Source: Gordius sp. MW1 (Eukaryota; Nematomorpha; Gordioida; Gordea; Gordiidae). From it: 64,000 nucleotides of DNA. Shown here one piece after another: positions 1 through 12,578 of this stretch. Below the pieces are notes generated by a model. It made no database searches. It had not been told where the DNA came from and was given only the letters and a program-made list of their open reading frames with translations. The first letter of the stretch is position 1. Every line of letters begins with the position of its first letter. The position numbers and the translations under genes were made by a program. Where the stretch lies: assembly GCA_964036665.1 (NCBI GenBank), contig OZ038530.1:8694501-8758500 (forward strand), written 5' to 3'.

Positions 1-527
1 TATTAAATTCTTATACCTTAAATTAATATCTATTGTGCCATTCTTGCCTTACTAAACTCCATAAAATAATCTATCACATTCATGCATTATATTTAAGTAG
101 TTTAATATTGTGCTATTTATAGCTTTTTATATTTATTATAAAAGTTATAACATTATGCAAATTTAACTTTACAAGCGTATTTTCATATGTTTAAAAGCAT
201 TAACAACGACATCCATCCATTGTTTTTGTTCAGTTGTATGTTTCCCAGTTGACCCGGATCTCAAAGCAGTGATTTATACAATTTCTCACATTAATCTTGT
301 AACTTTAAAAGTTTATTTTAAAATATATATAAAAATTTACAGCCAATTTCTTGACAAATAAATGCTAAAAATTCACATAATATAAATTAGACATCTAGCA
401 AAACTTAGATAACAAATTTAACACCTAATTATTAACAACTAAATTGAAATAACATAAGCATATAAATATTTAACTATAACAATGGTTTTTAAAGATGACT
501 AAAAAACACAATAATTGGCTATAAATT
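1..527. other. AT-rich flank downstream of GGCT
   Basis: I see no coding potential or repeat here. It lies 3' of the minus-strand GGCT-like gene and presumably holds its 3' UTR and polyadenylation region. Confidence 0.4.
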
Positions 528-1187
528 TTAGATGTTATGATATGCTAATGAGTCTTTGAAAACATCAAATTTTTCATCATAACCATTGTCTTCAAATGAA
601 TTTAAATGCTTTATGTAATGTTCTGGCAATTCATGTTCCTGGGCACCTCTGATTATTACATTTTTGTAAAGCTTGGATGGTATTTTGCAAGAGTCTTTCA
701 TTTTTAGCATGTAAGTAAAGCAGTGGTATGATTTGCCATCATAACTCTGACATTCTAATGTCATTAATTCAGAAACCCCCTGATGTATGTTTTCTTGGCT
801 ATAATCATTTAATAGTAGTAAAATGTCATCATAAGTTAACATAAAAATTTATCTATTATTATGTATAAAAATATAGCCCTTATTAAAAACGTGCTTATTT
901 ATGAAATTTAGATTTTATTACATATCAAGCTTAGCTTTGTCACCATCTTGTATTAACCATATAACACCCCACACCACATCGCCTGGTGAAGGCACAATTG
1001 TAGCACAAGCTCCTTTCCAGCGTTCTGACCATAGGCAAAAATCAATTTTATAGTCCTAGAGTTGCAATATATAAACTTTAACATTTACTTTAACACATGC
1101 CTTTGCAACTTTTTGAGCCGATGTTGCTGATAATTTTATTCTAGGTGTATATAAGTTGCTGCCATAAGCTAAATAAAAGTTGGCCAT
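528..1187 (-). CDS. GGCT: Gamma-glutamylcyclotransferase (GGCT-like), complete, three exons
   Basis: Exons on the minus strand are 1187-1089, 1055-922 and 798-528, giving 167 aa (human GGCT is 188 aa). The enzyme releases 5-oxoproline from gamma-glutamyl peptides in the cytosol as part of glutathione turnover. Visible evidence: the N-terminal substrate-loop motif AYGSNL at residues 7-12; the core block SPGDVVWGVIW in exon 2; LDIQE at the exon 2/3 junction, whose Glu aligns with the catalytic Glu of human GGCT (LDEQE); and a C-terminal IIRGAQEHELPEHY matching human IICMGAKENGLPLEY. All junctions are GT-AG and in frame (phase 0, then phase 2 restoring an Ile codon). The ATG at 1187 is the only start that places YGSNL at the usual position. 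A MITE lies 24 bp upstream of it. Family assignment is firm; the exact enzyme activity is inferred. Confidence 0.9.
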
Positions 1188-1210
1188 CAACATGAAAAGA
1201 AGGTCTTGGG

Positions 1211-1447
1211 TTCAAAATGTCACAGTCCAAAATGTCACACGAATATCACGAAAAATTAAATCTCAAATGGGGAGGGAATTTGATGTACATCTAATCCTAA
1301 CCCAACCCCTAACCTAAAACGCTGACCTAAAACACTACCCAATGGAAATTATGCGCTTGCGCAATGAGTAATTGCGAATCTCACGATCGTGAGATTCGCG
1401 AATCTCACGATGTGGCTTTGTTACATTTTGGACTGTGACATTTTGAA
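1211..1447. mobile_element. MITE with TTCAAAATGTCACAG inverted ends
   Basis: Inverted termini of about 30 bp (TTCAAAATGTCACAGTCCAA on the left, its complement at 1418-1447) bound a 237-bp element. Inside are a perfect 26-bp palindrome (1374-1399, centre CGATCG) and a CCTAACC-rich stretch. The inner part (about 1260-1330) is related to the MITE at 12365-12578 and to a fragment at 1706-1770. I could not recognise a target duplication. It sits directly upstream of the GGCT start codon, so it probably forms part of that promoter or 5' UTR. Confidence 0.7.
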
Positions 1448-1699
1448 ACGATACCGAAAAGAAGTTCGTATATAATCATTCGACAAAAAATCAGCTGACA
1501 AAAGTCTATGAATGTCTATGAATATTTAACGAAAATGCTCCTCGAGAAGGGTTTATAGAGACGAAAACTGTATTATAACAAGAAATTATGACCACATTCC
1601 CCATACAAGTAATGTTTATATTTATTATATCTTATCTTCAGATTAGCTTATCAAACTATGGATCTATTGATAATGCTTAGGTTTCTCAACTTCTACAAA

Positions 1700-1775
1700 C
1701 CAAAAATTGGTCAGATCAAGATTGGTCGGGAGGGTTAGTGTTTTAGGTCGGGGTTTTAGGTTAGGGTTAGATGCA
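1700..1775. repeat. MITE fragment (GGTCAGATCAAG family)
   Basis: This stretch matches the left half of the MITE at 12365-12578: AAATTGGTCAGATCAAG, then GGAGGGTTAGTGTTTTAGG and GGGTTAGATGCACA. The other half is absent. The flanking 1450-2400 is otherwise AT-rich with no gene that I recognise. Confidence 0.55.
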
Positions 1776-2479
1776 CACATTTCAATCGACAAATGCATTT
1801 TCGTAGACATTTATTTGTTTTTTGCTTTTTTATCAAATGCAACTGAATCGAGGAAATTTGCATCGAAAACATCTGATAAAAATTTCACCCTCTGAAAACT
1901 CGCTTCCATGTTCAACGATAAAAGCGAGACCAAGCCAAACTATGTAGAAATGATTAAAATTTACAATAAGGGGAGAAACAAAGAAGAGGCATGCACCCAG
2001 ACAAAGACCAACGAAGAACATAAAGGTTGGATAACAGATAACCTGGTTTGGCCAACGCAGAATATAAAACCTTCCCCCAACCTAAATGAATATAATCCGA
2101 TTCCTTGGCTCTAATGAAAAAAGAATAACCAATCGAATATCTCTTATTTCAAAATTTTTTAAGGCATTTCATAATTACAGTAACATAGGAGTGGCTTTTC
2201 GAATTGGAACCCCTACCCCCATCGACATCAGATATAAAAAATAATACTAATTGTACGGAAAGACTTTTATATAAGATGCTACTAATTGTAAGCCAAACTA
2301 TAAAAAATTTGTTCTTAGTGCGTCTTTCCAAATAAAGAACTTTAATTTTTAAAAAGGCTGAACTAACCTATGATATTAATATGATAATTTATAATTTTAT
2401 CTTATAAATTATTTATCGTGCTTATTTAAGCTTCCCTCATCCCTTGTTCTTATAAATGGAGATTATTAATGCAACGAGA

Positions 2480-3430
2480 AAAGTGCATAATTAATGGTAA
2501 CTACATTTAATGATAATGCCGGTAGAGGGGTGTCCGTGGGTAGAGTGGCAAATGATAGAGTCCAAATGTAGATGCGGCTTGTCATCTGCGGCGGACAGTC
2601 AGGCGGTAGTTGGGGCTGATTTGATGTCGGTCGCCCTCTATACCATTCCACAAATTAATTTTAATTTAGCAAGCTCCTTCCCTCATTTATACTTTAGTGC
2701 ACGGCTGCCCAGAGTAGAATTATGGGTGGAGGGCACGCTTCTTGGTTTTTATGAGATTCGGGGGTTTGTTTTTTTTATTTTCTCTTAAATAGTTTAGATT
2801 AAGACCCGATAAAAATCTTCCCATTATTTTATGAATGCGCGCCAGTTAAATTTAGTAGCAGTAGCATTTTTGGGAAGATCTGACACGGGAGTTGTAGGGC
2901 GGAGCTTAAAGTGGATTTTGCTTTTCATGTAATGATGACCTTGACCCGCTAATGGGTTGGTATTGGTTTTAGGATAGGCCTACAGGTCAATTGGTTCGGT
3001 CTTTGTAACATTGTAGTAAGTTCAATCCCTGATTATGTAATAACCCTTAACGTGAATGTTTAACCAACGAGGGACGCTCAACCCGTGTCCAAGTCGTGTT
3101 GTCTTTGGGTGGTTTAAATTATTTTAGAGGTCGGGGCGGAGGGCCATTTAACTTGAGAAGTTGATTTTGCGGTATGATTTTGTTTTTACCGAACGTCTAG
3201 GGTGTTTAAAAAGTTACGAATATTTTAATTTGAGGGTGGGACTTTTCCAAGTTGACATATTCAATTTATATGGCTCGAGGAGTTTAGCCTCGTTACCAGA
3301 CGGACCAGGGAATAATTACGCCGGTAGATTATAGTATGTGGGCGACGCCCCTATTTCCAGTGAAAAAGGCCGATGGAACGCTGCGTCAATATATTGATAT
3401 TCGGGTCTTCATTGAATTATACACGGGGTA
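2480..3430 (+). mobile_element. Gypsy-like LTR retrotransposon fossil
   Basis: A stretch less AT-rich than its surroundings ends (about 3285-3420) with a short reverse-transcriptase-like segment resembling the region of Gypsy/Ty3 polymerases before the first catalytic block. The copy is fragmentary, with many breaks and no LTRs that I can pair, so it is an old relic. The part at 2950-3100 also contains weak A-box/B-box-like spacing that could come from a SINE. Confidence 0.5.
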
Positions 3431-4129
3431 TATCGTTTAAATTATTGCTATTATGTATAATATTTTTTATTAATATCGAAATATATAATTGAATATCATT
3501 CATTCAGTTAATTAATTTCATTTTGTTTATTAAAATCTAATCGTTTTATTAATTTGAACACAAATTTAAATTAATATATCAACAAAATAATATTTTTAAA
3601 TTGTATTAAAATGGTGTGAAGAGGTAGTTCCTTATTAATTAATCCTACATAAATATATATTAATAAACCAAAAAAGTAAGTTCAAATTTATTAAAAATTT
3701 CATTTGCAAAACTTTATATTTCAAATTTATTGCGACCCGATATTGTAGATGCTATCATATTTATACATCAAATAAATTAGCAATCAAAATCGGTTGTAGC
3801 CATTAGTTTCGTAAATCGCACTTTAATTTGTCGATTAATTTTACACATCGCAATTTTTCTTACTCTCGCTTCGGACATCATCCTGCCCCCTTCCCGGGTG
3901 AGAAAGATGGTAAAAAATAAGGGGCTGGGTGAGAAATAGGGTAAAAAATTAGATTCTTGGCTACTTTTGCAAAATTCTCGCGATGATGCTATATCAAAAT
4001 AGTTTAATATTTTAATTGGACTCATTTTGTCTTTTATATTTCATTTATTTATATTATATTACTATCAACGGATTTTTAACTACAATAAGATATTCAATCG
4101 TAGCACATAGCAATTATATCTGATCTGCT
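3431..4129. other. AT-rich intergenic stretch
   Basis: No gene or repeat is supported here. The open frame at 3777-4025 has no family resemblance and AT-driven composition. Confidence 0.4.
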
Positions 4130-4440
4130 CTTTACTGCTTGGGCAATTCGACTCGCTTCTCGAGCATTTTAATATGCTCGGATATTTCCATTAAATTATC
4201 GGTGACGTCGCTATACCACACATAAGCTATCGGCGCCGACACGGGCATTAGCGACATCACTTAATGTAAAAAATTGTCAAAGGCGTATCCGCATAAAATG
4301 CAACTCCGCCTACCATAATCACCTGGTAGCTATGAAGTCCATGAATGCTAGGCAGAACAGTACCAGTGTACCGTACAGCGAGCACTCATTGTGTTAACGA
4401 GCATATTAAACAGCTCAGTGTGCGTGCTCGCGTTTGGAGT
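4130..4440 (-). CDS. Coding-like segment, unidentified, possible 3' exons
   Basis: On the minus strand two coding-like pieces flank a possible intron. The upstream piece (about 4440-4330) reads into LVLFCLAFMDFIA, a membrane-like segment ending at a GTGATT donor. The downstream piece (about 4265-4130) reads MSLMPVSAPIAYVWYSDV and ends after EHIKMLEKRVELPKQ at a stop near 4132. The stretch is less AT-rich than its surroundings and part of it is repeated at 5657-5830. I do not recognise a family; it may be a small host membrane protein or a transposon remnant. Confidence 0.3.
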
Positions 4441-4769
4441 TGAAGCTAGTTAGCAATTTAAAACCACTAGTAAAATATAATCATATTACATGGTATTCCC
4501 ATTTTTTTATAATTAATAAAAGAATAAGATTACAACTATTTACTAAATAAACTTTATTTCTTACCTTAGTAATAACTGAATTATCTGAATATTCCAATAT
4601 AGAACCGCGCGAATGCTGACATCATAAATAAAACGGAATAAAATATATATATGCAAAAGAGTTTTTAATATCCGAGAAAAATCTATATATAATAAAAAAT
4701 CTTGATTGTATTCGCGATAGACGATTAAAAAGGGGAGATTAATATATATTGTGGGGTTACAGTCCAACG

Positions 4770-5122
4770 CATGGGCGTACGCAGGGGGGGGCAGGGGGGG
4801 GCGGCTGCCCCCCCTAATTTTAAAAATAAGATTTTTTCAATACAAAAACCCTCAAGAATAAAAAAAAATTTGTTTTGCCCCCCCCCTAATTTTGCTCTGC
4901 CCCACCCTCATTAGGCTCTGCCCCACCCTAATGTGGCTCCCCCCTTTCCAAATAGTCGAGACCTTTTTTTTTTTTTTTGCTCTCAGTAAAATTTTTGGTA
5001 AGGAAAAATTTGGATTTGGATAGTCGAGACCTTTTTTTTTTTTTTTTGCTCTCAGGAAAATTTTAGAAAATTTTTTTTTTTTAATCTGCCCCCCTCTAAT
5101 TCAAAACCTGCGTACGCCCATG
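4770..5122. mobile_element. CATGGGCG-family MITE, 8-bp TSD GTCCAACG
   Basis: Inverted ends CATGGGCGTACGCAGG / CCTGCGTACGCCCATG flank a G-rich then C-rich core. The 8-bp duplication GTCCAACG lies at 4762-4769 and 5123-5130, both perfect, which indicates hAT-type integration. The core contains a direct repeat ending TAGTCGAGACCTTTT (about 4955-5050). Confidence 0.9.
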
Positions 5123-6350
5123 GTCCAACGATCTCCTTGCTCGCTTGCCTTGCTAGCGCAGATGGCGTTAGCACGCGGCATCTTACAAAGAGAGGGGAGA
5201 GGGCGAATAAGCACATTTCGAGATAACTTCCTCCAACCAAAGTGATGATCTCTCTCAGCACGGTCGTCGGACTGAGTTTCTGACCGCATACGTTTTTCTC
5301 TTTTTTCTTGTTCAGGCGTACGTTTCGAACTGCATTGTAACTTTAATCGTTTTCTGGCTCGGTCTTTTTGATTTGATTTCGTTTTATAATTCACCGTAAA
5401 ATTTAATTGCACTTCCCCATCGAGCTTGCCAGGGGGGGGGGGGGGTTGTTATAAGCCAACGTCACATCGATGGCAGCACAATTGCCCATGTAGATCTGAG
5501 CATCGTTGGGTTCAGGATAATCTACACCAATGTTTTCGTTTTACGCAACTTAAAGCAGTTTTTTTGCTTTCCCCCAAGAGAGCGAGACAGAAACATCTTC
5601 GCCACCCTAAGTCGCTCAGGCAACTCCCTAATTAAAGCTGCTCTCGACCATAAAAGTACGGATATTTCCATTAAATTATCGGTGGCTATACCACACATCA
5701 GCTATCGGCGCCGACACAAGCACCAGCGACATCACTAAATGTAAAAAATTGTTACAGGCGTATCTGGCATAAAATTCAATCAGCCTACCATAATCACCTG
5801 GGAGCTATGAACTCCATGAATGGTAACCTCGGACCTGACTACGATGGTATAAACGACGTTCCGGTAACCAACCAATCTAAATCACACCATGTGCAACGAG
5901 CTAAAATATCTGCCCACCCAGGAAATTTGACCTCATCACTTAGAGGTGATACGGCATTTAGCCAAAAAACAGGTCATTACAGGCATGGGGCTTCTGAAAA
6001 TAAAATTGCATATGGGATCATAATACTAAAATTCATAACTGGATCATAGTCGTACACGCACTGCTCTGTAGCGGCAGAATTCCTTCGGGCTTGGCTCTAC
6101 CGTCATGCACCGGCATTATCCTTCAGCGCATATTGACCACACTGCCTTGTACAAACAACATTCATGCATAACTTACGTACCATCGCGTCATTTTGTCCAC
6201 CCGCCATATTCCCATCATCAAACAAGTACTGACAGAAATTTTCGGAGTCACAATGGCATCCCACAGCACCGGAATTACATACCTTCGGCGCCCTATTATA
6301 GCACTGTCCTATACCAGCTGATCAGGACAATGACGGACGACGATTGACGT
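5123..6350. other. Less AT-rich unidentified region with duplicated segment
   Basis: This 1.2 kb is clearly less AT-rich than its surroundings. It carries overlapping open frames (minus 5101-5412, rich in Arg, Lys and Glu; plus 5807-6049 and 6105-6347) with no family I recognise. It also contains a diverged copy (5657-5830) of the segment at 4167-4350. A decayed transposon or a dying gene duplicate are both possible. Confidence 0.35.
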
Positions 6351-6935
6351 TCACATGCGCGTCAATCATATTCATAAGAATATAACAGCGATTTTATGCA
6401 ACAACAAAAAAATAAAAAATAGAAGGAATAAAACATGCATAAAAAAACGTTTACCTTCGCGCGATTTTAATGGGACTTATGAACTAATTAATCGGATTTA
6501 AAAATATTGCCATACTTAAGATCCAACCATTTCGCTACCTGAGAATTGGAGTGCTCTATCTGCAATTTTTGAAAATTTTAAAGTAAAAGTGCTATTTGGT
6601 TGGTTTTTATATATTTTATCATAAATTTTTTAAAAAATGTGGAAAAATATTTTTTTGGCTTCGTTATTAAAGTCCTTATTTCGCTTAAATCGCGAATGTC
6701 AATATTTTTTAGAACTGGTTTGCGCTATCTGCAATTACCCAATCGCAAGAGCTCATTTAATCACGTGAATAAATCGTCTGCTTTTAAATTTTAATTCGAA
6801 TAATTTCTCTACAATTACTTTTCACCTAGCGGTATGTCCAACATTGAGAAAATAAGAACTATTTCGAATGAAGATAAGTAAAATTAATATAAAATATATA
6901 GCCATAACTTTTACAATAGTTTTAGCCATGGCTAC

Positions 6936-7715
6936 TAGAGGTGGGCGCGGGCCGTGAAATTACGCGCGTGTGAAGAAATTTTAAATTATTAGGAGTGACT
7001 GGGCGTGACGGGCCTTTCCAAAATTTTCCCCGTGCGTGAGTGGGCGTGAACACAAATTTCCATAAATCACGGAAATTTTAATGCAGATTTATAATTTTAA
7101 AAAATATATATATTATTTATTATTTAATTTAGTTTTTAAAAAAAAGATTAGTTTTTGAAAACAAAAAATCTTTCGCATTTTATAAACAACATCCGAGTGA
7201 ACCTATTTTTACTTTTGCCAGCTTTTTCTTCTAAAATTTATATTTTCAAATTCAAATCAAATTTATCAACAAGCTTATTTACATGTATATAGTAATCTTC
7301 TTTCAAGTATTTTATTATTATATATATTATTTAACAATAAAAATGTAATTCGTCGCATTAAATTATAAATTTTAGTATTTACAAATGTCATTGAAAGTTT
7401 TTACTTTTTATTATTTGTAATAAATGCTTTAATGTAATGTATGAGTAGTGAAGGAGTAGAATTTATAATATTTTATTAGTATATAATAATTCTTTCTTTA
7501 TTAACAATTAAACTCAAAGATCTAACCAATTTTAAAAATTTAAAAACACCGTGAATTTTCGGGCGTGACGTGCGTGAATCAAAATATTGCCTTTCGTGAG
7601 CGGGCGGGTCGGGTCAAAAAATTTTAGTGGTAAGCGTGAGTGGGCGTGAATTTTTTTTAATACCACCGTGAGTGGGCGGGCCGTGAATAAAAAATTAGGC
7701 CCGCGCCCACCTCTA
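6936..7715. mobile_element. hAT non-autonomous element, 8-bp TSD ATGGCTAC
   Basis: Inverted ends TAGAGGTGGGCGCGGGCC / GGCCCGCGCCCACCTCTA bound 780 bp. The perfect duplication ATGGCTAC lies at 6928-6935 and 7716-7723. Subterminal GTGAGTGGGCG-type motifs repeat near both ends, as in many hAT elements. No transposase is visible. It landed 11 bp inside the left end of the MULE. Confidence 0.92.
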
Positions 7716-8951
7716 ATGGCTACACCTACCATTTATTTTAGTAAGCGCAACCTTTTGAAAAATGCGTATCTTATAAATACCATCACGAACACGTTCGTTT
7801 GTTTGTTTACGCCATTTGTAAAACAACATGGATGACAAATGTAAAAAACATACAGTAAGTGTGTAATTACTTATAGTTGTTTTAATCTAAAATTAAGGTA
7901 ATGTAATTATCTAAATATTGGAATTCAAATCAAAGTTTTATGTAATTAATTTTGCAAAATAATTTATGCAATTTTTTTAAGTTTTAAGTTAAATGAATAT
8001 CAAAACAATTAAATTTAAATGTCTTGCACTATATAATATAAAAATGAGAATTGCAAATATGTCTAGGTTCTTATTTAATTTTATTAATAAAGCTAACCTT
8101 ATTCAAAATGTATAGATCAATTTAGTAAATTTTAACACAGATGGAAGAGTTTTTGCACTATATAATATAAAAATGAGAATTGTATATATGTCTAAGTTCT
8201 TATTTAACTTTATTGATAAATCTGACCTTTAATAAATACAATAATAAATTGATAAAAGACTGTAATAAATAATTTAGTAAAAAATGCATCTTTTATTAAC
8301 CATAAATATAATATCAAAATGTATACATCATTTTAATAAATTTGGGAATTTTAACACAGGTGGAAGAGTTTTTTGCACTTCAATAGGTTTGATTTTCTGC
8401 TTAAAGATTAAACCTAAAAAAATTGTATAATATAATTAATATACATTAATTTACTAGTGTCCTTTTTCAATCTACCATTGCCTTTCCTAAACTTTGGAGG
8501 CAATTTAATAGACTCAAATCTATTCTCAATACCTAAAAAGTTTACAACAGTTTAAATTTAATTACTTTTTAGAAAAGGCTGAGAATCACTAACATCATAA
8601 TTATTAGCAACTATGTTGGATTGCCTACATCTTAATTATGAAATAATAAAATTTAAGTTACTTGCAGCCATTCTGAAAATGTCAGGCTAAGTTCTAACAT
8701 ATTTTTTTTTTTTATAATGATATCTTTTATTAAATGAAACTATATATACTATAAAAATTATATGCGAGGTAAACATTCAAAAATTGCGATCGCGTTGAAA
8801 TGACAAATTATAATTCCGATTTTCTGTAAAAAAAGTTTCCCTTTTGTCAAGGGTATTGGCAGCTATATTAGCTTTGAAATGTTCAATACCAATGAAATAC
8901 ATATCAAAAACTTATCATCCATCTCACATGCTATGGAATTTAATTCTGAAG

Positions 8952-9314
8952 TTATGGTCTGGAATTTTTTGTATTTTTGGACAATGATCTTTCAATTGTA
9001 GGCACATTGTCAATTTGAATGATAACCTCATTTTCAGAATCCACATTAATTGGCCCAGATTTTACCCATCTCTCTAGGCATGATTTAGTGTCAAAGTATT
9101 CAATGTTGTTAAATTTCCTTGCCTTAAAGAGGTGACAACAAGGCAACAATATGCTGCTTTGAAAGCCACATGAGCATGTGGTTTCTGTGATATTAAATTG
9201 CTCCCCATTAACTAGAAAACTATTATCTGATATGTGTGAGAAATCCAAACATTTTGATAAGTTGATTTGTTCCAAAACAATTTTAAAAGCATTATTGGTT
9301 AGCTTTTCCCTAAA
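8952..9314 (-). pseudogene. SWIM zinc-finger tail of a MULE transposase
   Basis: The minus-strand frame contains ETTCSCGFQSSILLPCCHLF, a CxC...CxH SWIM finger as found at the C terminus of Mutator-like transposases and ZSWIM proteins. The frame (reading upstream KFREKLTNNAFKIVLEQI) is interrupted by the element at 9323-10857. It resumes beyond the duplicated TTTGTATT with FDPKCLFSVNLCEY (about 10866-10910). No catalytic core is visible further upstream. It is part of a decayed DNA transposon. Confidence 0.7.
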
Positions 9315-9322
9315 TTTGTATT

Positions 9323-10857
9323 GGGAACCCCGCATATTCCCGAAACCGCACAATCCCGAAACTACGATAAGGCTATGGCTACGATTTGAAATTACCATAT
9401 GATATTTTTCAATTGGTTTCATTTTAACATTTATATATGAAATCATGATAGAATGAAATCTCACAAGTAACCTTACTAAGAAAAATAAATTATTTCTAGG
9501 TTAGAAAATATGAAATCATTAGTTGAAGTTGTTGGAATCATTATTTTAAAAATGATAGAATGACATCTCACAAGTAACCTTACTAAGAAAAATAAATTAT
9601 TTCTAGGTTATAAAATATGAAATCATTAGTTGAAGTTGTTAATCATTAAGCTTAGAAAACTATTATATTAAATATATATTTAGCTTATGTTTATTTAGTT
9701 AGAACTACAATACAATTGATTTTATCTTTATTGGATGTAATAAATAAATGTAATAAGTGCAAATTTTCTCATAGGATAATTTTCTTCTTTTCTGATCTGT
9801 TTCTTAGATTTGATACTTAATTCATGTTTGGTCATGCATCTACGCATCATTATTATTAGAACCTATTTATAATAAATTTAATAGTTAATAGTAACTAACA
9901 GTTAATAGTCTATGATAATCAATTATGACATTACTAACATCTCATAAGTAATCTTATATAGGGTTAGGGTTATATTATATGAAAAAAGAGTTAATGTAAA
10001 TTCTGTTATATCATTGACAAACTTTATAAAGCTTAAGCTTAGAAAACTATTTAAACATATATTTAGCTTATGTATATAGACTTAATTAGAACTAATACAA
10101 TTGATATTATCTTTATTAGATGTAATAAATAAATGTAATCAAGCTTTAAGTCCAAATTTTCTCATAGGATAATTTTCTTCTTTTCTAATCTATTTCATAT
10201 ATTTGATACTTAATTCATGTTTGGTCATGCATCTACGCATCATTATTGTTAGAATCTATTTACAATAAATTTAATAGTTAATAGTAACTAACAGTTAATG
10301 TCTATGATAAATCACGTGACATTACTTGGTATTATATATCATCCACTGAGTTTAATAAAATTGCACCTTAGGGTTAGGGTTAGACATATCTTACTTTCTT
10401 GATTTTCTATGATATTTTCTATAACCATAACACTTTGTTTTTTCATTCAAAGCTAAATTTGTATTAAAAACTTTTAAGTTTCTTACTTTGGAGATTTTGT
10501 TTTTGTATACAATTTTGGGAATGTTCTGATGTTATCAGAAAATTATTATATCTATGGACAGCTCTTCCTGGGCATTTACATATACTGTAGTGCCTGCAAT
10601 TACAGTATACTTGTCCCATCTTACCTGCTCTGATCTTGATCAAACTTTTTGAAAGTGACTATATCATTTTTTTTTTAGATTTTTTAAAACCTATAACAAT
10701 ATGTGTATACTTGCATAATAAAGCTTACTTATATTCTCTTTGTTATCTTGATTTGCAATAGTTAAAGAGTTTTCCAAATTTTCCATATGTGAAAATGGCG
10801 GAAAAACGTAGTTTCGCAATTCGGGATTCTGCGTTTTCGGGATTATGCGGGGGAACC
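9323..10857. mobile_element. Element with GGGAACCCCGCAT ends, 8-bp TSD TTTGTATT
   Basis: Inverted ends of about 50 bp (GGGAACCCCGCATATTCCCG at left; complement GGTTCCCCCGCATAATCCCG at right) and a perfect 8-bp duplication TTTGTATT at 9315-9322 and 10858-10865. No transposase is seen. The interior carries a ~380-bp unit present twice in tandem (about 9550-9930 and 9935-10320) and GGGTTAGGGTTA motifs. It disrupts the SWIM-finger reading frame of the MULE, so it is younger. Confidence 0.85.
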
Positions 10858-12364
10858 TTTGTATTCACATAAGTTTACAGAAAATAAGCACTTCGGATCA
10901 AAATATATAATGGCCAAAATATCTAAACTAATCATAACCTTTGAGTTTAATATAAGACAGTATATATAGGCAAAGATATGTTAATTTTAATATCTATAAA
11001 TGATTTTACATTGCTAAATAATCTATATTATTTAACGTTGAATTGATAGATATTTAAAAATATAGCCGGTTAACGTGTATTTATACACCGTTTCAAATAG
11101 TTCCCAAAATAACTAATATTTGTGGTCCAATATATTAAAAATATGATTATTAAATCCTTAAATTCGGATTTTTGCAAAATGTAATATAGGCAAGGGTTAG
11201 GGTTAGATTTAGTGTTTGCATAGTTGCGTAATACAATACTTTTTATGTCCATTATATATTATGGGTCCAAATCAAAATAAGACAGCCTCTTGAATTGCGC
11301 TTAATTGAAAACAACGACATACCGAATCCGGCACATTTGCCAACTGCTCAAACGTTTTATAAAGCGCATTTTGGTACATTCAAAAATTATCAAATATATG
11401 AAATAAAAGTCATATAAACAACATTTTTTTATTTAAAAATAATGTTTTTTATAAAACCTTATTTAAAAGTTATAATAAAAGTAGGTATAGGTGTAAGAGT
11501 ATAATATTATAGCATAATAATAAACGCTTATATTTTGGTTTACTCACCTAGGCTTTGATTTTATTATTTGTGTAATAATAATTATATCTATTTATATTGC
11601 AATAAGATTTTGATATCATGAAAAGTTTGTATTGAGAAAGATTAAATAAATATTTGAATAATGAATCATCTTTCATACGTTTTTTATCTTAGAAAAAGTA
11701 AAATGAGATTAAAATTGTAAAGCAAATTTCACAATAACACATAAAGTAACTTTTATATTTGTTAATAGCCATATAGCTCGAGTACATTATGCTGAAAAGA
11801 TCTAAGAAATAACTACAAGTGCACAACAAATTGTAATGCAAATTTGACAATTAAATAATGAGTCATTTATCATAGTTTTTTATATAAAAAGTTAATTTAG
11901 ATTTTATTCTTATTGGATAGAATTAAACTTTAACAAATGATAATGAACTAGATTTGTTTTGTGATCTAATTTAAATATACAAATATCATCTTTTTACTTT
12001 TGGAAAGCAATATATAGTTTATCATGTCTGTAAACAAATACTATCAATTGCTTCTGACAAATGGATATGTGATGAAGGTGATATTGAAATTCCCTACTTG
12101 TAGTTCTTACTCAATTACATTCAAAATATATGTATGATCATGTAGCTTTGCCACCTTAACTTAATGCATTCAAATGTTCTATTATAAATTATACACCTTA
12201 ATTGAAAATCTCATATTCATTTTCTTGAGGTGATATCAAGATATATTACCTCAATATACCATAAATAGCTCCTAATGGTTAAATATTAACTCTGTTAGTT
12301 CACATTCATTACTTTAACACATCCATTATTGTTCATAAAATGTTTAATAAAATTTATGGGAACC

Positions 12365-12578
12365 GGTCAAAGTCGCAGAAAAAAAGCAGCAGAATTGGTC
12401 AGATCAAGGTTGGTCAGGAGGGTTAGTGTTTTAGGTCAGCATTTTAGGTTCGGGTTAGGGTTAGATGCACATCAAATTCCTTCCCCATTTGAGATTTAAT
12501 TCTAATATATTGATTATCTAAAATCTTGATCTGACCAGTTCTGACCAATTCTGCTGCTTTTTATCTGCGACTTTGACC
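12365..12578. mobile_element. MITE with GGTCAAAGTCGCAG ends
   Basis: Inverted ends GGTCAAAGTCGCAG and CTGCGACTTTGACC enclose AGCAGAATTGGTCAG / CTGACCAATTCTGCT inner arms. The core has GGGTTAGGGTTAG and a part shared with the MITE at 1211-1447. Target duplication is not clear. Confidence 0.75.
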
